A stretch of DNA of 64,000 nucleotides from Athripsodes cinereus (Eukaryota; Arthropoda; Insecta; Trichoptera; Leptoceridae), in the NCBI GenBank assembly GCA_947579605.1, contig OX388310.1:5704001-5768000 (forward strand). Direction: 5' to 3'. The notes under the pieces are model-generated. The model did no database searches, was not told the DNA's origin, and saw only the letters and a program-made list of their open reading frames with translations. The position numbers and the translations under genes are program-made. Positions 53,955-63,860 of the stretch are shown here, piece by piece (position 1 is the stretch's first letter; each line of letters opens with the position of its first letter).

Positions 53955-54365
53955 CATTCATACCATTACGGCAATTCCCATAAGTAGGGAGGGTAATCAG
54001 TGGATCAACAACATTTTTTTTTTAAAAAGATATACTTATCTGGGTTTTTTTATAAACCCAAATACAACTTTATACACCTTCCACAGTAAGCTAAAAGCTT
54101 GTGTCGTGAAAGGGGAGCTTGCCGGCACCTGGGATCGAACCGCGGACCCCTTATTCAAGAGGCCGAGACTCTACCTCCAGGCTACCGACGAACTCGAATT
54201 TAATAAACATGCAATTCGTTCTATCCATGACAATAAAATTTGCAAAATGCAAGATGGGAGGCACCAGTTATCCTTGAATTGAAGACGTTTTACGAATACC
54301 TACCTGCCTTTTACAGTTAAATGGAAAACTATCAGAAAAGAGTGAGAGATATATTCTTTGTAGGA
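53955..54365 (-). repeat. SINE-R copy split by SINE-t
   Basis: The 3' end (ATACCATTACGGCAATTCCC) is at the left. After the inserted SINE-t the family resumes with AATAAACATGCAATTCGTTC, GGGAGGCACCAGTTATCCTT, CTGCCTTTTACAGTTAAATG, AAAACTATCAGAAAAGAGTG. This dates SINE-t insertion after this SINE-R copy. Confidence 0.65.
54014..54195 (-). repeat. SINE-t copy, complete, nested
   Basis: The plus strand shows T and A runs, then CTGGGTTTTTTTATAAACCC, the CCACAGTAAGCTAAAAGCTT block, GGGATCGAACC (perfect B-box complement), GGCCGAGACTCTACCTCCAG and GCTACCGACGAACTC. Intact promoter boxes. It lies inside a SINE-R copy. Confidence 0.8.
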
Positions 54366-54371
54366 ATCATC

Positions 54372-54590
54372 ATCATCATCTTCTTCCCCTTGTCCTAGTT
54401 GGGTCGGGGGCCCATTGCGCCTAGGTACCTCCTCCAGAGATTCCTGTCCACCGCTGCTTCCAGGACCTCTGGCCACTCTAAACCAAGTCTTTCAGCACAC
54501 AAGTTTGACACCTGCCCTTGCCAGCTTCTTCTAGGGCGGCCCACCTGTCTTCTGCCCTCTCCCACTCCTACTCCCACACTTTGCAAGAAT
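54372..54590 (-). pseudogene. LINE-N C-terminal end
   Basis: The minus strand reads GVGEGRRQVGRPRRSWQGQV, SNLCAERLGLEWPEVLEAAV, DRNLWRRYLGAMGPRPN, stop, then GGGGAAGAAGATGATGATGA. It closely matches the 48.97-kb copy and is a 5'-truncated insertion. Confidence 0.75.
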
Positions 54591-54929
54591 ATTTCACGAA
54601 AACAATTATTCAATAAATTTAGTATAGGTACCTATGTATAAATCGTCGTTTGGGAAGCAAAATAGAAGATTATAACTCTTCATTCGTTATGTTACATAAT
54701 ATAAAAATACAATTCCGAGTTTCTCTTACAAATTTAACTGTTTGAAATAAACATTTATGTGGACGATAATGCATATATGTAAACGTACCAAACTATTTTA
54801 CTTTGTCAAATCTGAAGGTAAAAACGTCTTTTATTGTGATTACAGGCATTCTCAAAAGACATAAAACGTAGATAATAATAAAGAATTTGTCATGCCCAAA
54901 AATCAATTCAATTACGTCTTATATTATAT
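54591..54929. other. No gene seen
   Basis: AT-rich sequence, nothing recognised. Confidence 0.4.
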
Positions 54930-55282
54930 ACCCGCCAAATAATGAAAAACGGATATCGGGTTCGCCGAATACCGGATATTAGATATCCAGCAAGATACAA
55001 AACTATGTAGATAATCGGTAATTCGGCCATTGTTTGACGGGTATAGTTTAAAGCGAGTACTCGCGAGTGTAGTCAAATATTATGGTGTTTTGATGGTTAG
55101 TAAGTGAAAATGTTCTCAGCAGTGAATTTTTGCGAAGTTTGCATGTACTTTGTTGAAATAATTAAATTAAGTTTTCTGTATATTATTATTTCAAAAAACT
55201 TATTCATTTTACGGAATAACTATCAGATTTACGGATACTGTGTTATATCCGATATCCGGATCCGATACCTGGGCCAATATTT

Positions 55283-55412
55283 TTTTTTTTTAATATATTT
55301 ATTTTATTCATAAATACACAGTAGGATACATTGATATTACATTAATAAAACAATATAACACACAGTAAAAATGCTCCCTCCATAAGCAACTAAATGCTTG
55401 TGCGGAGGGTCG
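55283..55412 (-). repeat. LINE 3' tail, CCCTCCGCAC family, copy 2
   Basis: The plus strand: a T-run, TTTATTCATAAATACACAGT, TACATTGATATTACATTAAT, AATGCTCCCTCCATAAGCAA, TGCTTGTGCGGAGGGT. It matches 3030-3155 closely, with the same orientation and end point. Confidence 0.65.
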
Positions 55413-55639
55413 GATTTCAATTATAACATTAACACACATAGGTATAACATTATAATTATAACATTATACACATATATATCAGTAACTATAGTGTATCTGA
55501 ATATTGAGTTACATATATCCGGCATTCGATTGTGTCTTGGCACGATATACAACACTCGTGAAAAAACAGTCGCTTTCACGGCATAAATTTTGATCCTACA
55601 GTGTTAGCTTTCGTATGTGTAATCTCATAATACCAACCC

Positions 55640-55783
55640 ACTGCAACGTTCAGGAGTAAGCTGAAAACACTTCTGTACAAGAAAAGTCACGACGCCCTTG
55701 AGATGGTCGCGGATCATTAAACGGCGCCAAATACAAATTGTCTTTATTATGATTATTATTATTATTGGCTTGTATCAGATGTC
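55640..55783 (+). repeat. LINE-U 3' end
   Basis: ACTGCAACGTTCAGGAGTAA, AGTCACGACGCCCTTGAGAT, GGTCGCGGATCATTAAACGG, CGCCAAATACAAATTGTC then a (TTA)n tail. The best preserved end of this family here. Confidence 0.65.
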
Positions 55784-55914
55784 TGAAGTATGGGTTATAT
55801 CCGTTGTCGATAAATTAAGTCATATCCGATTCCGGATTTGAGGAAGTGTCCAAAATCTGAATATTGTTCCAATATCCGGTAATCGGTTAACCGATATCTA
55901 TATCTTTTCATCAC

Positions 55915-56704
55915 TAGTTCCAAGACAATTTTATTTAATGTACTCGCACATACCAACTACTATCTCGGTAGGTACTATAGCTTAAACACCAAACCGTGTA
56001 AAAGTAATAAACCTTTTTTAAGAAATGAAACGAAAGCATTCACAAAGTGGTAGTTTTATCAGAAAATGAGTTTTTCACATACCGAGTGTGTAAAATATTA
56101 TTTTTTAATTTGAAAGAGTATCGATGAAAGCTGAAAAAGCTGAAACGTGTTGCCTGAAACTTCAAGGAGCTTTATGGGATTTTGTGGTAAATCCAGGAAC
56201 ATTTAATCTTAAAACAAGGTCGTCTTGTCTCGACAGAATTTGCTTTCATTACGATGGAATTAAAGTGAAGAAAAAAGATTTCAAAAATATACATATTTAA
56301 GTACCAACACCATAGTGCTTTTAAAAATGGCAATACGGTACAAAAATGACTTTATACGTAATAGCAAACGATTGAGTAGTCAAGGACTTGATTGAGATCT
56401 TTTTACATTGTAAACCATTTTGATGATAATATTTTCATCAAAATGTTCTCTGTCATTGATTACAATCCTCATGTGAATCGGTTTACCGAAAAGCTTTGCA
56501 CTTTTTATCTACTCAAATCTATCCTGTTCAAACTTCTTTACTTCCTCGTACGATTTTCAGCTCATTATAAATCTTGGAATTGTTCTCGGACTTGGCACAT
56601 TCATCACAAATTTGTCTGAGGAGAATAGCTCAAGCTTTCGAGGCCTGGTTCGTAAATATTTTATATAAAAAAAAAATCTCATAACAATAAAGGTGTACAT
56701 ATGT
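55915..56704. other. AT-rich stretch, nothing recognised
   Basis: No gene recognised. A 75-codon open frame at 56392-56619 has no motif. Confidence 0.45.
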
Positions 56705-56955
56705 TTATCCCGTGGAAAACCCGGTAAAGAGTTGGTCTCCTACTCTTCTCTGTAAATTTTCGAGTGTCCTGTAAAAAACAGGTGTTCGAAAAAAATTAAG
56801 AAATGTTATACCTTAAATTCAGCGACGAGGTTTGCTACCCACCCTAAATGTCTTGATTTAATATTGACACGGAGAAGACAGCTTGAATGTTTCTTACATG
56901 CGGCAGGTCTGCTGGCTACTCCACTTGTGGGATATGCCGTGATGGTATAGATAGA
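56705..56955 (+). repeat. SINE-R copy, near full length
   Basis: TATCCCGTGGAAAACCCGGT, AAAGAGTTGGTCTCCTACTC, TTTCGAGTGTCCTGTAAAAA, ACAGGTGTTCGAAAAAAATT, TTCAGCGACGAGGTTTGCTA, GACACGGAGAAGACAGCTTG, TCCACTTGTGGGATATGCCG, TGATGGTATAGATAGAGAG. Its tail is a GATA-type variant of TATAG, like that of the 59-kb satellite. Confidence 0.8.
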
Positions 56956-57049
56956 GAGATTACAATATACTTTCACTATGAACCATCGGTCGATAAGTTA
57001 AACTTTAATCATATTGGAGCTTTTTGTCCCCTTATGAGATATATATAAT
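56956..57049. other. No gene seen
   Basis: Short AT-rich interval. Confidence 0.3.
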
Positions 57050-57240
57050 ATAATGAGTTACAATCCATTGGATTGGTCTGCAACGAGTTTGGTTTTTCTT
57101 CTCCATTCGTCTCTGTTCTCCGCCAGTCTTTTCAGCTCTACGTATGAGCCACAGTTCATATCACTCTTCAGTTGGTCCATATATGCGTCTCTTGGTCGGC
57201 CTCTGGCATTTGTCCCCTCGGTCTTACCCTCCGCGATGGC
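57050..57240 (-). pseudogene. LINE tail, relative of the 25.6-kb copy
   Basis: The plus strand carries the complement of LAENREEWRRK-type codons (GAGTTACAATCCATTGGATT, TTGGTCGGCCTCTGGCATTT, CTTACCCTCCGCGATGGC). It stops abruptly at the EGK codons, so about 65 codons remain. Confidence 0.75.
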
Positions 57241-57799
57241 TTATGAGATAAAAAATGTTTTTTCTTTTCATATGAGAAACATTTTTCCATCCCGCATTTC
57301 TGTCTTGTGAATGTAAGCCGAAGCAACAAAATAAACTGATATTATACAAAATCAATGATATAAACAAATTCTGTTCTTAGTTTTGAATAATTTAATTACC
57401 TATATAATACGAATTTAAAATTGACCAAATCAAAAAAATAAATGTATTAGGAGTGTCTCGCAAAAACAAATTGAGTCAATTTTCAAATAATTTTCGAAAG
57501 GGGTGTGTGTGTGTTTGTGTGTTTCCGTATAGGATATTACTACGCCCTAGTTGCCAATTGACACGTTTTATTGCATTGTCGGACGTTACCCAACTCACAG
57601 AGTTTTATAGTACCTATGGTATACCAATATTTCTCTGAGAGCCAAAGTTTATAATATTATATTACTATACTCTTGTACAAATACATACCTACCTAAAATA
57701 TATTGACAATTGGACACATGTTACCCTTAATTATTATCAGAAGCTTATATTTTAACTCTAAGTAGGTACTTATTTAACGTAAAATATACTTATTTAATA
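57241..57799. other. No gene seen
   Basis: AT-rich sequence with a short GTGTGTGTGTGTTTGTGTGT microsatellite near 57503. Confidence 0.4.
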
Positions 57800-57895
57800 G
57801 AATGAATATTTATTATAATTGTTTAATGTTAGATACTATTGAGTAATGACTAACGCACGACCAGTTTCGCGGACTGTTCGCATCATCCGGTATAG
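57800..57895 (+). repeat. Interspersed repeat family X, copy 2
   Basis: AATATTTATTATAATTGTTT, TGAGTAATGACTAACGCACG, ACCAGTTTCGCGGACTG and TCGCATCATCC match 42660-42760. Confidence 0.5.
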
Positions 57896-58034
57896 ATCGG
57901 CACCTAGTAAGTAGGTAAATTACTAAATAAGTAGGTAATTATTAATATTCAATAAACTATGAGGATTTTGAATATATGCCACCTATCCTGAACGTTTTAT
58001 TTTTTTATATCACTGTTTTGCCATTTTTTTTAAT
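57896..58034. other. No gene; SINE-R scrap
   Basis: A plus-strand SINE-R scrap (AACTATGAGGATTTTGAATA, TGCCACCTATCCTGAACG) lies at about 57956-58000. Confidence 0.4.
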
Positions 58035-58618
58035 AACTTCATCCAGTTTCTAATAAATGCACGCCGATTTCTCTTATTCAGCACGCGACCAATTAAGAAA
58101 AATAAGATATGTATATAAAAAAATTGACAATCATGATTGAATAACAAACCTATTTTTTTAACAATCAAGTCCTAGAGAATTCAATCCATATGGTCAAGCC
58201 ACGTACTTCTTGGGCATCCGCTTTCTCACACCCCCTTTTTCAAATAAATACACCCTCTTTGTCATCTTTTCATCGTCCATTCATTCCATATGTCCACACC
58301 ATCGCAACTTATATAGGTATACGCATTCTATGCACAACACCCCTCTCACATCCGTTCGTTCTCCTGTTATCTTCATTCTTCACTCTATCTCGCAACATTT
58401 CACTAACCATTCTTCTTATTGATCGCATCTTCACAGCATTTATTCTATTCACTGTGTCGGTGTTTAGGTAGTAGAATTCCATATCGAAAAATAAAACAGG
58501 TGTTTTATTCTACTAAAGATTAGTATTCTACTTTCTTTAGTAGAATAAAACACCTGTTTTATTTTTCGAGCATTTATTCTATTTTCATCCTTCTTCAATC
58601 ACGTCCAAGTTTTGCATA
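58035..58618 (-). pseudogene. LINE-T C-terminal end, interrupted
   Basis: Antisense LINE-T: ATAAATGCACGCCGATTTCT, GTCAAGCCACGTACTTCTTG, ATTCCATATGTCCACACCAT, CATTCTTCACTCTATCTCGC. An insertion of about 60-80 bases lies around 58095-58165, and a hairpin element at 58450-58568. The family 3' end is missing. Confidence 0.7.
58450..58568. mobile_element. Hairpin element family H, copy 3, with 15-bp duplication
   Basis: The 119-bp element starts CACTGTGTCGGTGTTTAGGT, AGTAGAATTCCAT, then a near-perfect hairpin: CGAAAAATAAAACAGGTGTT, TTATTCTACTAAAGA, a short loop and the complement. The 15-base word AGCATTTATTCTATT flanks both sides (58435-58449, 58569-58583). The 41.7-kb LINE-T copy shows the uninterrupted target. 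A 15-bp duplication is longer than cut-and-paste elements normally make. Confidence 0.85.
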
Positions 58619-58949
58619 AAAATATCACATATTGATGCCGTTAGCACACCTCCGCGGCGGAATCGAGAAAGCGGCGCCGCTTAAATCTGTCAGTTCGTGT
58701 GCGTCGTACGCAAGAGCGAGATGGCATGCTCAAATACATACTGTTTTCTATACATCTATCTCTTTCTAGCACCGTTTCGCCATAGATTACGCATTCACAT
58801 CTCCGCCTGTTTTTTCGCAGTCTCTGATGTTTCGCTTTTGTGCCGCTTTTGTATTTGTACAATTCGACAGATTTTTGGAGCGAAACCATGACCAAACGTC
58901 GAAATAGCGTGGGTCTGCGGTTAAGTGAAGTAAGATTCTCTCTATCTAT

Positions 58950-59058
58950 ATCATCATGAAATTTCCCACATATGGGGCAGTCACTAATAAACATATTAGT
59001 CGTCCTCTCCGTGCCAATATCCACATGCCGTTATTCTACTGATTACTACACTATGTAT
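58950..59058 (-). repeat. SINE-R piece at the edge of the satellite
   Basis: ATCATGAAATTTCCCACATA, TGGGGCAGTCACTAATAAAC, GTCCTCTCCGTGCCAATATC are in minus-strand SINE-R order. The satellite begins right after it, which points to SINE-R as the seed. Confidence 0.55.
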
Positions 59059-60562
59059 ACCATCACGGCATCTCTCACAAGTTTATTACATGCAGTTGGT
59101 CTACTGACTATCCCACTTAATCTATCTATACCATCACGGCTTTCCCACAATGTTTATTATATGCAGTTGGTCTACTGACTATCCCACTTTATCTATCTAT
59201 ACCATCACGGCTTTCCCACAAGTTTATTACATGCAGTTGGTCTACTGACTATCCCACTTTATCTATCTATACCATCACGGCTTTCCCACAAGTTTATTAC
59301 ATGCAGTTGGTCTACTGACTATCCCACTTTATCTATCTATACCATCACGGCTTTCCCACAAGTTTATTACATGCAGTTGGTCTACTGACTATCCCACTTT
59401 ATATATCTATACCATAACGGCTTTCCCACAAGTTTATTACATGCAGTTGGTCTACTGACTATCCCACTTTATATATCTATACCATCACGGCTTTCCCACA
59501 AGTTTATTACATGCAGTTGGTCAACTGACTACCCCACTTTATATATCTATACCATAACGGCTTTCCCACAAGTTTATTACATGCAGTTGGTCTACTGACT
59601 ATCCCACTCTATATATCTATACCATAACGGCTTTCCCACAAGTTTATTACATGCAGTTGGTCTACTGACTATCCCACTTTATATATCTATACCATAAAGG
59701 CTTTCCCACAAGTTTATTACATGCAGTTGGTCTACTGACTATCCCACTTTATATATCTATACCATCACGGCTTTCCCACAAGTTTATTACATGCAGTTGG
59801 TCTACTGACTATCCCACTCTATATATCTATACCATCACGGCTTTCCCACAAGTTTATTACCTGCAGTTGGTCTACTGACTATCCCACTCTATATATCTAT
59901 ACCATAACGGCTTTCCCACAAGTTTATTACATGCAGTTGGTCTACTGACTATCCCACTTTATATATCTATACCATAACGGCTTTCCCACAAGTTTATTAC
60001 ATGCAGTTGGTCTACTGACTATCCCACTTTATATATCTATACCATCACGGCTTTCCCACAAGTTTATTACATGCAGTTGGTCTACTGACTATCCCACTCT
60101 ATATATCTATACCATCACGGCTTTCCCACAAGTTTATTACCTGCAGTTGGTCTACTGACTATCCCACTCTATATATCTATACCATAACGGCTTTCCCACA
60201 AGTTTATTACATGCAGTTGGTCTACTGACTATCCCACTCTATATATCTATACCATAACGGCTTTCCCACAAGTTTATTACATGCAGTTGGTCTACTGACT
60301 ATCCCACTTTATATATCTATACCATAACGGCTTTCCCACAAGTTTATTACATGCAGTTGGTCTACTGACTATCCCACTTTATATATCTATACCATCACGG
60401 CTTTCCCACAAGTTTATTACATGCAGTTGGTCTACTGACTATCCCACTCTATATATCTATACCATCACGGCTTTCCCACAAGTTTATTACCTGCAGTTGG
60501 TCTACTGACTATCCCACTTTATATATCTATACCATAACGGCTTTCCCACAAGTTTATTACAT
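59059..60562 (+). repeat. 70-bp satellite, about 22 units
   Basis: Unit: ACCATCACGGCTTTCCCACA, AGTTTATTACATGCAGTTGG, TCTACTGACTATCCCACTTT, ATCTATCTAT. The first two units are 71 bp and diverged, the rest 70 bp and nearly identical. Diagnostic variants (ACCATAACGG, CCCACTCT, ACCTGCAG, ATATATCTAT) recur in order from about 59761 on, giving a higher-order period of four to five units. It is non-coding. The start of the unit matches the SINE-R 3' end (TACCATCACGGC, CCCACAAG). Confidence 0.9.
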
Positions 60563-61100
60563 AGTCACCAACTTCATGTAATAAACTTGTGGGAAAGCCG
60601 TGATGGTATAGATAGATAAAGTGGGATAGTAAGTTGACCAACTGCATGTAATAAACTTGTGGGAAAGCCGTGATGGTATAGATAGATAAAGTGGTATAGT
60701 CAGTTGACCAACTGCATTTAATATGCTTGTGGGAGATGTCGTGATGGTATAGATAGATAGTGGGGTAGTCAGTAGACCAACTGTAATAAACTTGTGGGAA
60801 AGCCGTGATGGTATAGATAGATAAAGTGGGATAGTCAGTAGACCAACTGCATGTAATAAACTTGTGGGAAAGCCGTGATGGTATAGATAGATAAAGTGGG
60901 ATAGTCAGTTGACCAACTGCATGTAATATGCTTGTGGGAGATGTCGTGATGGTATAGATAGATAGTGGGGTAGTCAACAGACCAACTGTTTGTAATTAAC
61001 TTGTGGGAAAGCCGTGATGGTATAGATAGATAAAGTGGGATAGTCAGTAGACCAACTGCATGTAATAAACTTGTGGGAAAGCCGTGCTGGTATAGATAGA
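60563..61100 (-). repeat. Inverted arm of the 70-bp satellite, about 8 units
   Basis: From about 60570 the same unit runs on the opposite strand (CATGTAATAAACTTGTGGGA, AAGCCGTGATGGTATAGATA, GATAAAGTGGGATAGT). Unit spacings are 70, 71, 64, 70, 71, 68 and 70 bases, so this arm is more irregular than the left. Two units carry a CTTGTGGGAGATGTCGTGAT variant. A 152-codon open frame across it reflects the repeat, not a protein. Confidence 0.9.
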
Positions 61101-61369
61101 TTATAGTTCAATATTTATTATTCGGCCAATATCGGACAATTACTTTCGAATATGCAATTTAGTTCCACTAATTTCACACTACTGCGTACGTAATAGTGTT
61201 TATTCGGTATCACGATTTCGCTGTTCGCTAAATGTACTAGCTAAAAGCGGTTTCGCTACTACGACTCCGCTCAGCGGTTTCGCTTTCGCTATTTCGCGGC
61301 GGAGGTGTGCTAAAGCCCTCAATTCTCACGTGAATTATGTGCTATTGCAGGCAAAACTCTTGAAGTCAG

Positions 61370-61605
61370 AATTAGAAATACTGAGATTAGGAACATATTC
61401 AACACGAGGACATCGTAAGATGAAGCAGGAAAAGGAGACGATTCTGGAGAGACCATGTGGATCGGATGGCTGAAAACAGAATTGTACATACCTATAGATG
61501 CAAAGGAAATAAAAGTCGGTTCATGGCCCCAAGGAAGGCCATCAAAAATATGAAAAGACAGCTGGTGTTCAGCATCACATGAAACATCAACTTTCAAACT
61601 AACAG
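61370..61605 (+). pseudogene. LINE C-terminal relic, WRDHVDRM type
   Basis: With frame changes the plus strand reads RKRRRFWRDHVDRMAENRIV then, in another frame, GSWPQGRPSK and KDSWCSAS. A WRDHVDRM block followed by a GRPxK...W.DSW block is a known LINE tail order after the polymerase. At least one frameshift and a stop are present. Confidence 0.6.
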
Positions 61606-62785
61606 ATCGATGATCTACAACACGAAGAAGAAAAGGATAATATTGAATTCAAATACTTAGTTAAGCTATAAGTTGACTACGATTAGCTACGAATCTCGTA
61701 TATTCATTTCAATTATGTCACAGCCTACCATACATATATGTGGAAGGTAAAGTATTATTATACAATTGTATTTTTTTTACCCCACTTATTCAGATACCTA
61801 CGTAATAATTTTTTTTTATGAAACTCGTAGAATACAGTATTATACTCGTACATAATGTTAAATTTTAAATTCAATGGCAATGTTATACACAATTATTGTG
61901 TATCATAATATTAATTTATTTTATTCACGATACAAACCAGAAACAATGCCCTATAATATCGATAGGTAACGGCAACGGTGCGAACAAAAAATGACAAAAG
62001 AATTAAAACATCCATTGTTATGATATTCGTTGTGAATGAAAATGTCGTTGTACAAGTAACTTTATTATATCAATTAAATTTTATCTCTTGGTTCATTTGT
62101 TGCATCCTTTCGGTTGGCTTTCAGTGGTGTGCCCAGAATTTTATCACACTCTCTCTAAGTCAATTGCACGCCCCAATAAGTCAGTGGTAGTTACCTAGTG
62201 TGCCAGTGCATTCAAAATAATTTATAGTTCTATTGTTGTGAACAATGATCCCGTCACAAAGATAAATTGTTTGAAAACTATTGAAATACAATTGTCCAAT
62301 TTGCACTAAGGCGGCGTCTCGTCCATTTTGTATAGTAATACAATCATATCTACTTTTGTACCTATTACATACATATATACATATTAGAGAACATTATTAT
62401 TGTTTCTAGAGAGAAAATGGAATATTGTTTCGAATTATTGCAACTCATCGTTCAGCAATATTGCTATGAGAAACATTTTATTACCTACTTACATTAATCC
62501 GTTAAAAATGGCTTATAATTAACGAAATAAAAAAAAATAAACAAAATTTTATTCATTCATTGATTCACTTGAATTCATCACAAATCACGGTCAAATTATG
62601 ATTGACGTTTGATGAACTTTTCACCTATGATGAACAATATACCTATGTATTAGTGAATGGCTAAGGTTCACCGAAATCGATCGGGAATTTCCAAAATAAA
62701 GTAACAAAGAGAATATTTTCAATCACTTCAAAAATGCAAAAGTGAATCGCAACTGTTACCCTTAAATACCCATAAATCCATTCAA
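61606..62785. other. AT-rich stretch, nothing recognised
   Basis: No gene or repeat recognised in 1.2 kb. A 70-codon open frame at 61978-62190 has no motif. Confidence 0.45.
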
Positions 62786-62975
62786 AAATATTTTTTTTTT
62801 AAAAAAGATAAACCTAGGTACCTGGGTTTTGTTCTCAAATAAAACCTTATACACCTTTCACAGTAAGCTAAAAGCTTGTGTCGTGAAAGGGGAGTTTGCT
62901 GGCACCTGGGATTGAATCACGGACCCCTGTTCATGAGGCCGAGACTCTACGTCCAGGCTACCGACGAACTCAACG
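62786..62975 (-). repeat. SINE-t copy, complete
   Basis: The plus strand shows an A-run, ACCTAGGTACCTGGGTTTTG, TTATACACCTTTCACAGTAA, GCTAAAAGCTTGTGTCGTGA, GGGATTGAATC (B-box complement with two changes), GAGGCCGAGACTCTACGTCC and AGGCTACCGACGAACTC. Confidence 0.75.
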
Positions 62976-63289
62976 AATTGTTTTTTTAACGATTTGACAA
63001 ATAATAATGTTAAATTTTTGGTTAATAGTGTCCAGTCCAGGCTTTGAAATGCACGTATCTATTTTCGAAAATGGATGATCATCCTAAGTAAGTATAAGCG
63101 AACACTTTCATATTATTATGAACACAAGCATCTTTATACATAATAATGCTATGTATCTCTTGTATGACTAAGTGCTTTTCACGTCATTCTATTATGCACA
63201 AAGTGTATGTATCTACTTAATACACTGTACAGAAATTGCATTACGTATAGTTATTAATATTAAACACACGGCATGGAAACGGTGACTTT
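62976..63289. other. No gene seen
   Basis: AT-rich interval. Confidence 0.4.
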
Positions 63290-63430
63290 GACCAAGCAGA
63301 GTATTGAGAAAATGCTAGTCACCCAAAGAGCCATTGAGAGAGCTATGCTGGGCATCCCCCTAAGAGACAGAGAGAGAGAAGAAACATTGAAGAGAGACCC
63401 ACCTCACACCCGAATATTTCAGGAGTCATA
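63290..63430 (+). pseudogene. LINE fragment, VTQRAIERAMLGIPLRDR motif
   Basis: The plus strand translates KMLVTQRAIERAMLGIPLRD followed by REREETLKRD. The pattern RVTQRAMERAMLGxxLRDRxRNExIRxRT is a highly conserved block between the polymerase and the C-terminal tail of a LINE family abundant in Lepidoptera. Only about 45 codons remain. Confidence 0.75.
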
Positions 63431-63499
63431 GACTCCTATTTATCCGCACATTTAAACCAAAATTGTCCTCACGGGCCGACCGGTTAAAACCGCCATCGT

Positions 63500-63860
63500 G
63501 GGAATCTTTCAAGCAACATTTTCTTTAGTGCCCCTTTTGAAAGTATGTTTATTTTATTGGATATAAAGAAATACAAAATTATATAAAAGGCATTAAACGG
63601 GACAAAAAATAGTACAATTATTAATAAAAGATTAATAAGAAAACATCGAGTAAATATGTATGATACAAACAAATTGCCGAGTAAAAAAAAGCCGAGGTGA
63701 TGTGTCCAGAAACTTGTAAATTGGCGTTCAGAAGGCGCGAGCCCGAGAATCACCAGTGCCGAATGGTGTGAAAACATTAAACCCTCCCAAAAGGGACATA
63801 CCTCCCAGACCTACTCTCTACCAAGGGAGACAGGACGATTCAACGAGAAAACGAGTTCAC
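63500..63860 (-). repeat. LINE-P 3' region, second copy
   Basis: Shared with 26225-26450: CCGAGGTGATGTGTCCAGAA, GGGACATACCTCCCAGACCT, CCAAGGGAGACAGGAC and CGAGTTC. The minus strand ends VSGHITSAFF in one frame. The frame differs from that of the other copy upstream, so coding is not preserved. Confidence 0.5.

Larger units (their letters stand above)
54930..55914. mobile_element. Possible hAT-like element with nested LINE ends
   Basis: The right end, read backwards, is TAGTGATGAAAAGATATAGA then TATCGGTTAACCG. The left part has AATGAAAAACGGATATCGGG, CCGGATATTAGATATCC. Many CGGATATC/GATATCCG words occur on both sides, like hAT subterminal repeats. No clear 8-bp duplication was found and the left end is poorly defined, so the call is tentative. 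Two LINE ends (55.28 and 55.64 kb) lie within. Confidence 0.4.
58641..61313. mobile_element. 2.67-kb inverted-terminal element carrying a satellite
   Basis: The ends are TTAGCACACCTCCGC plus 26 further bases, matching the complement of the right end at 34 of 41 positions. TA at each edge (58642-58643, 61311-61312) would fit a TA target, but no longer duplication is seen. TTTCGC/GCGAAA words cluster just inside both ends (58770-58890, 61210-61300), as subterminal repeats do. Between them lie a SINE-R piece and a 70-bp satellite with an inversion. A 127-codon open frame at 58641-59024 on the minus strand has no recognised domain. The superfamily is not determined. Confidence 0.7.

Noticed and set aside
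58641..59024. 127-codon minus-strand open frame at the left end of the inverted-terminal element
   Set aside because: It reaches into the terminal repeat itself and shows no transposase motif. Kept only as a note under the element.
60519..60977. 152-codon minus-strand open frame
   Set aside because: It lies wholly in the 70-bp satellite and is open only because the repeat lacks stops in that frame. The unit length is not a multiple of three and no domain is present.
59059..61100. Regularly spaced repeats resembling a CRISPR array
   Set aside because: Units are contiguous 70-bp copies without variable spacers, and the surroundings are those of an animal genome.
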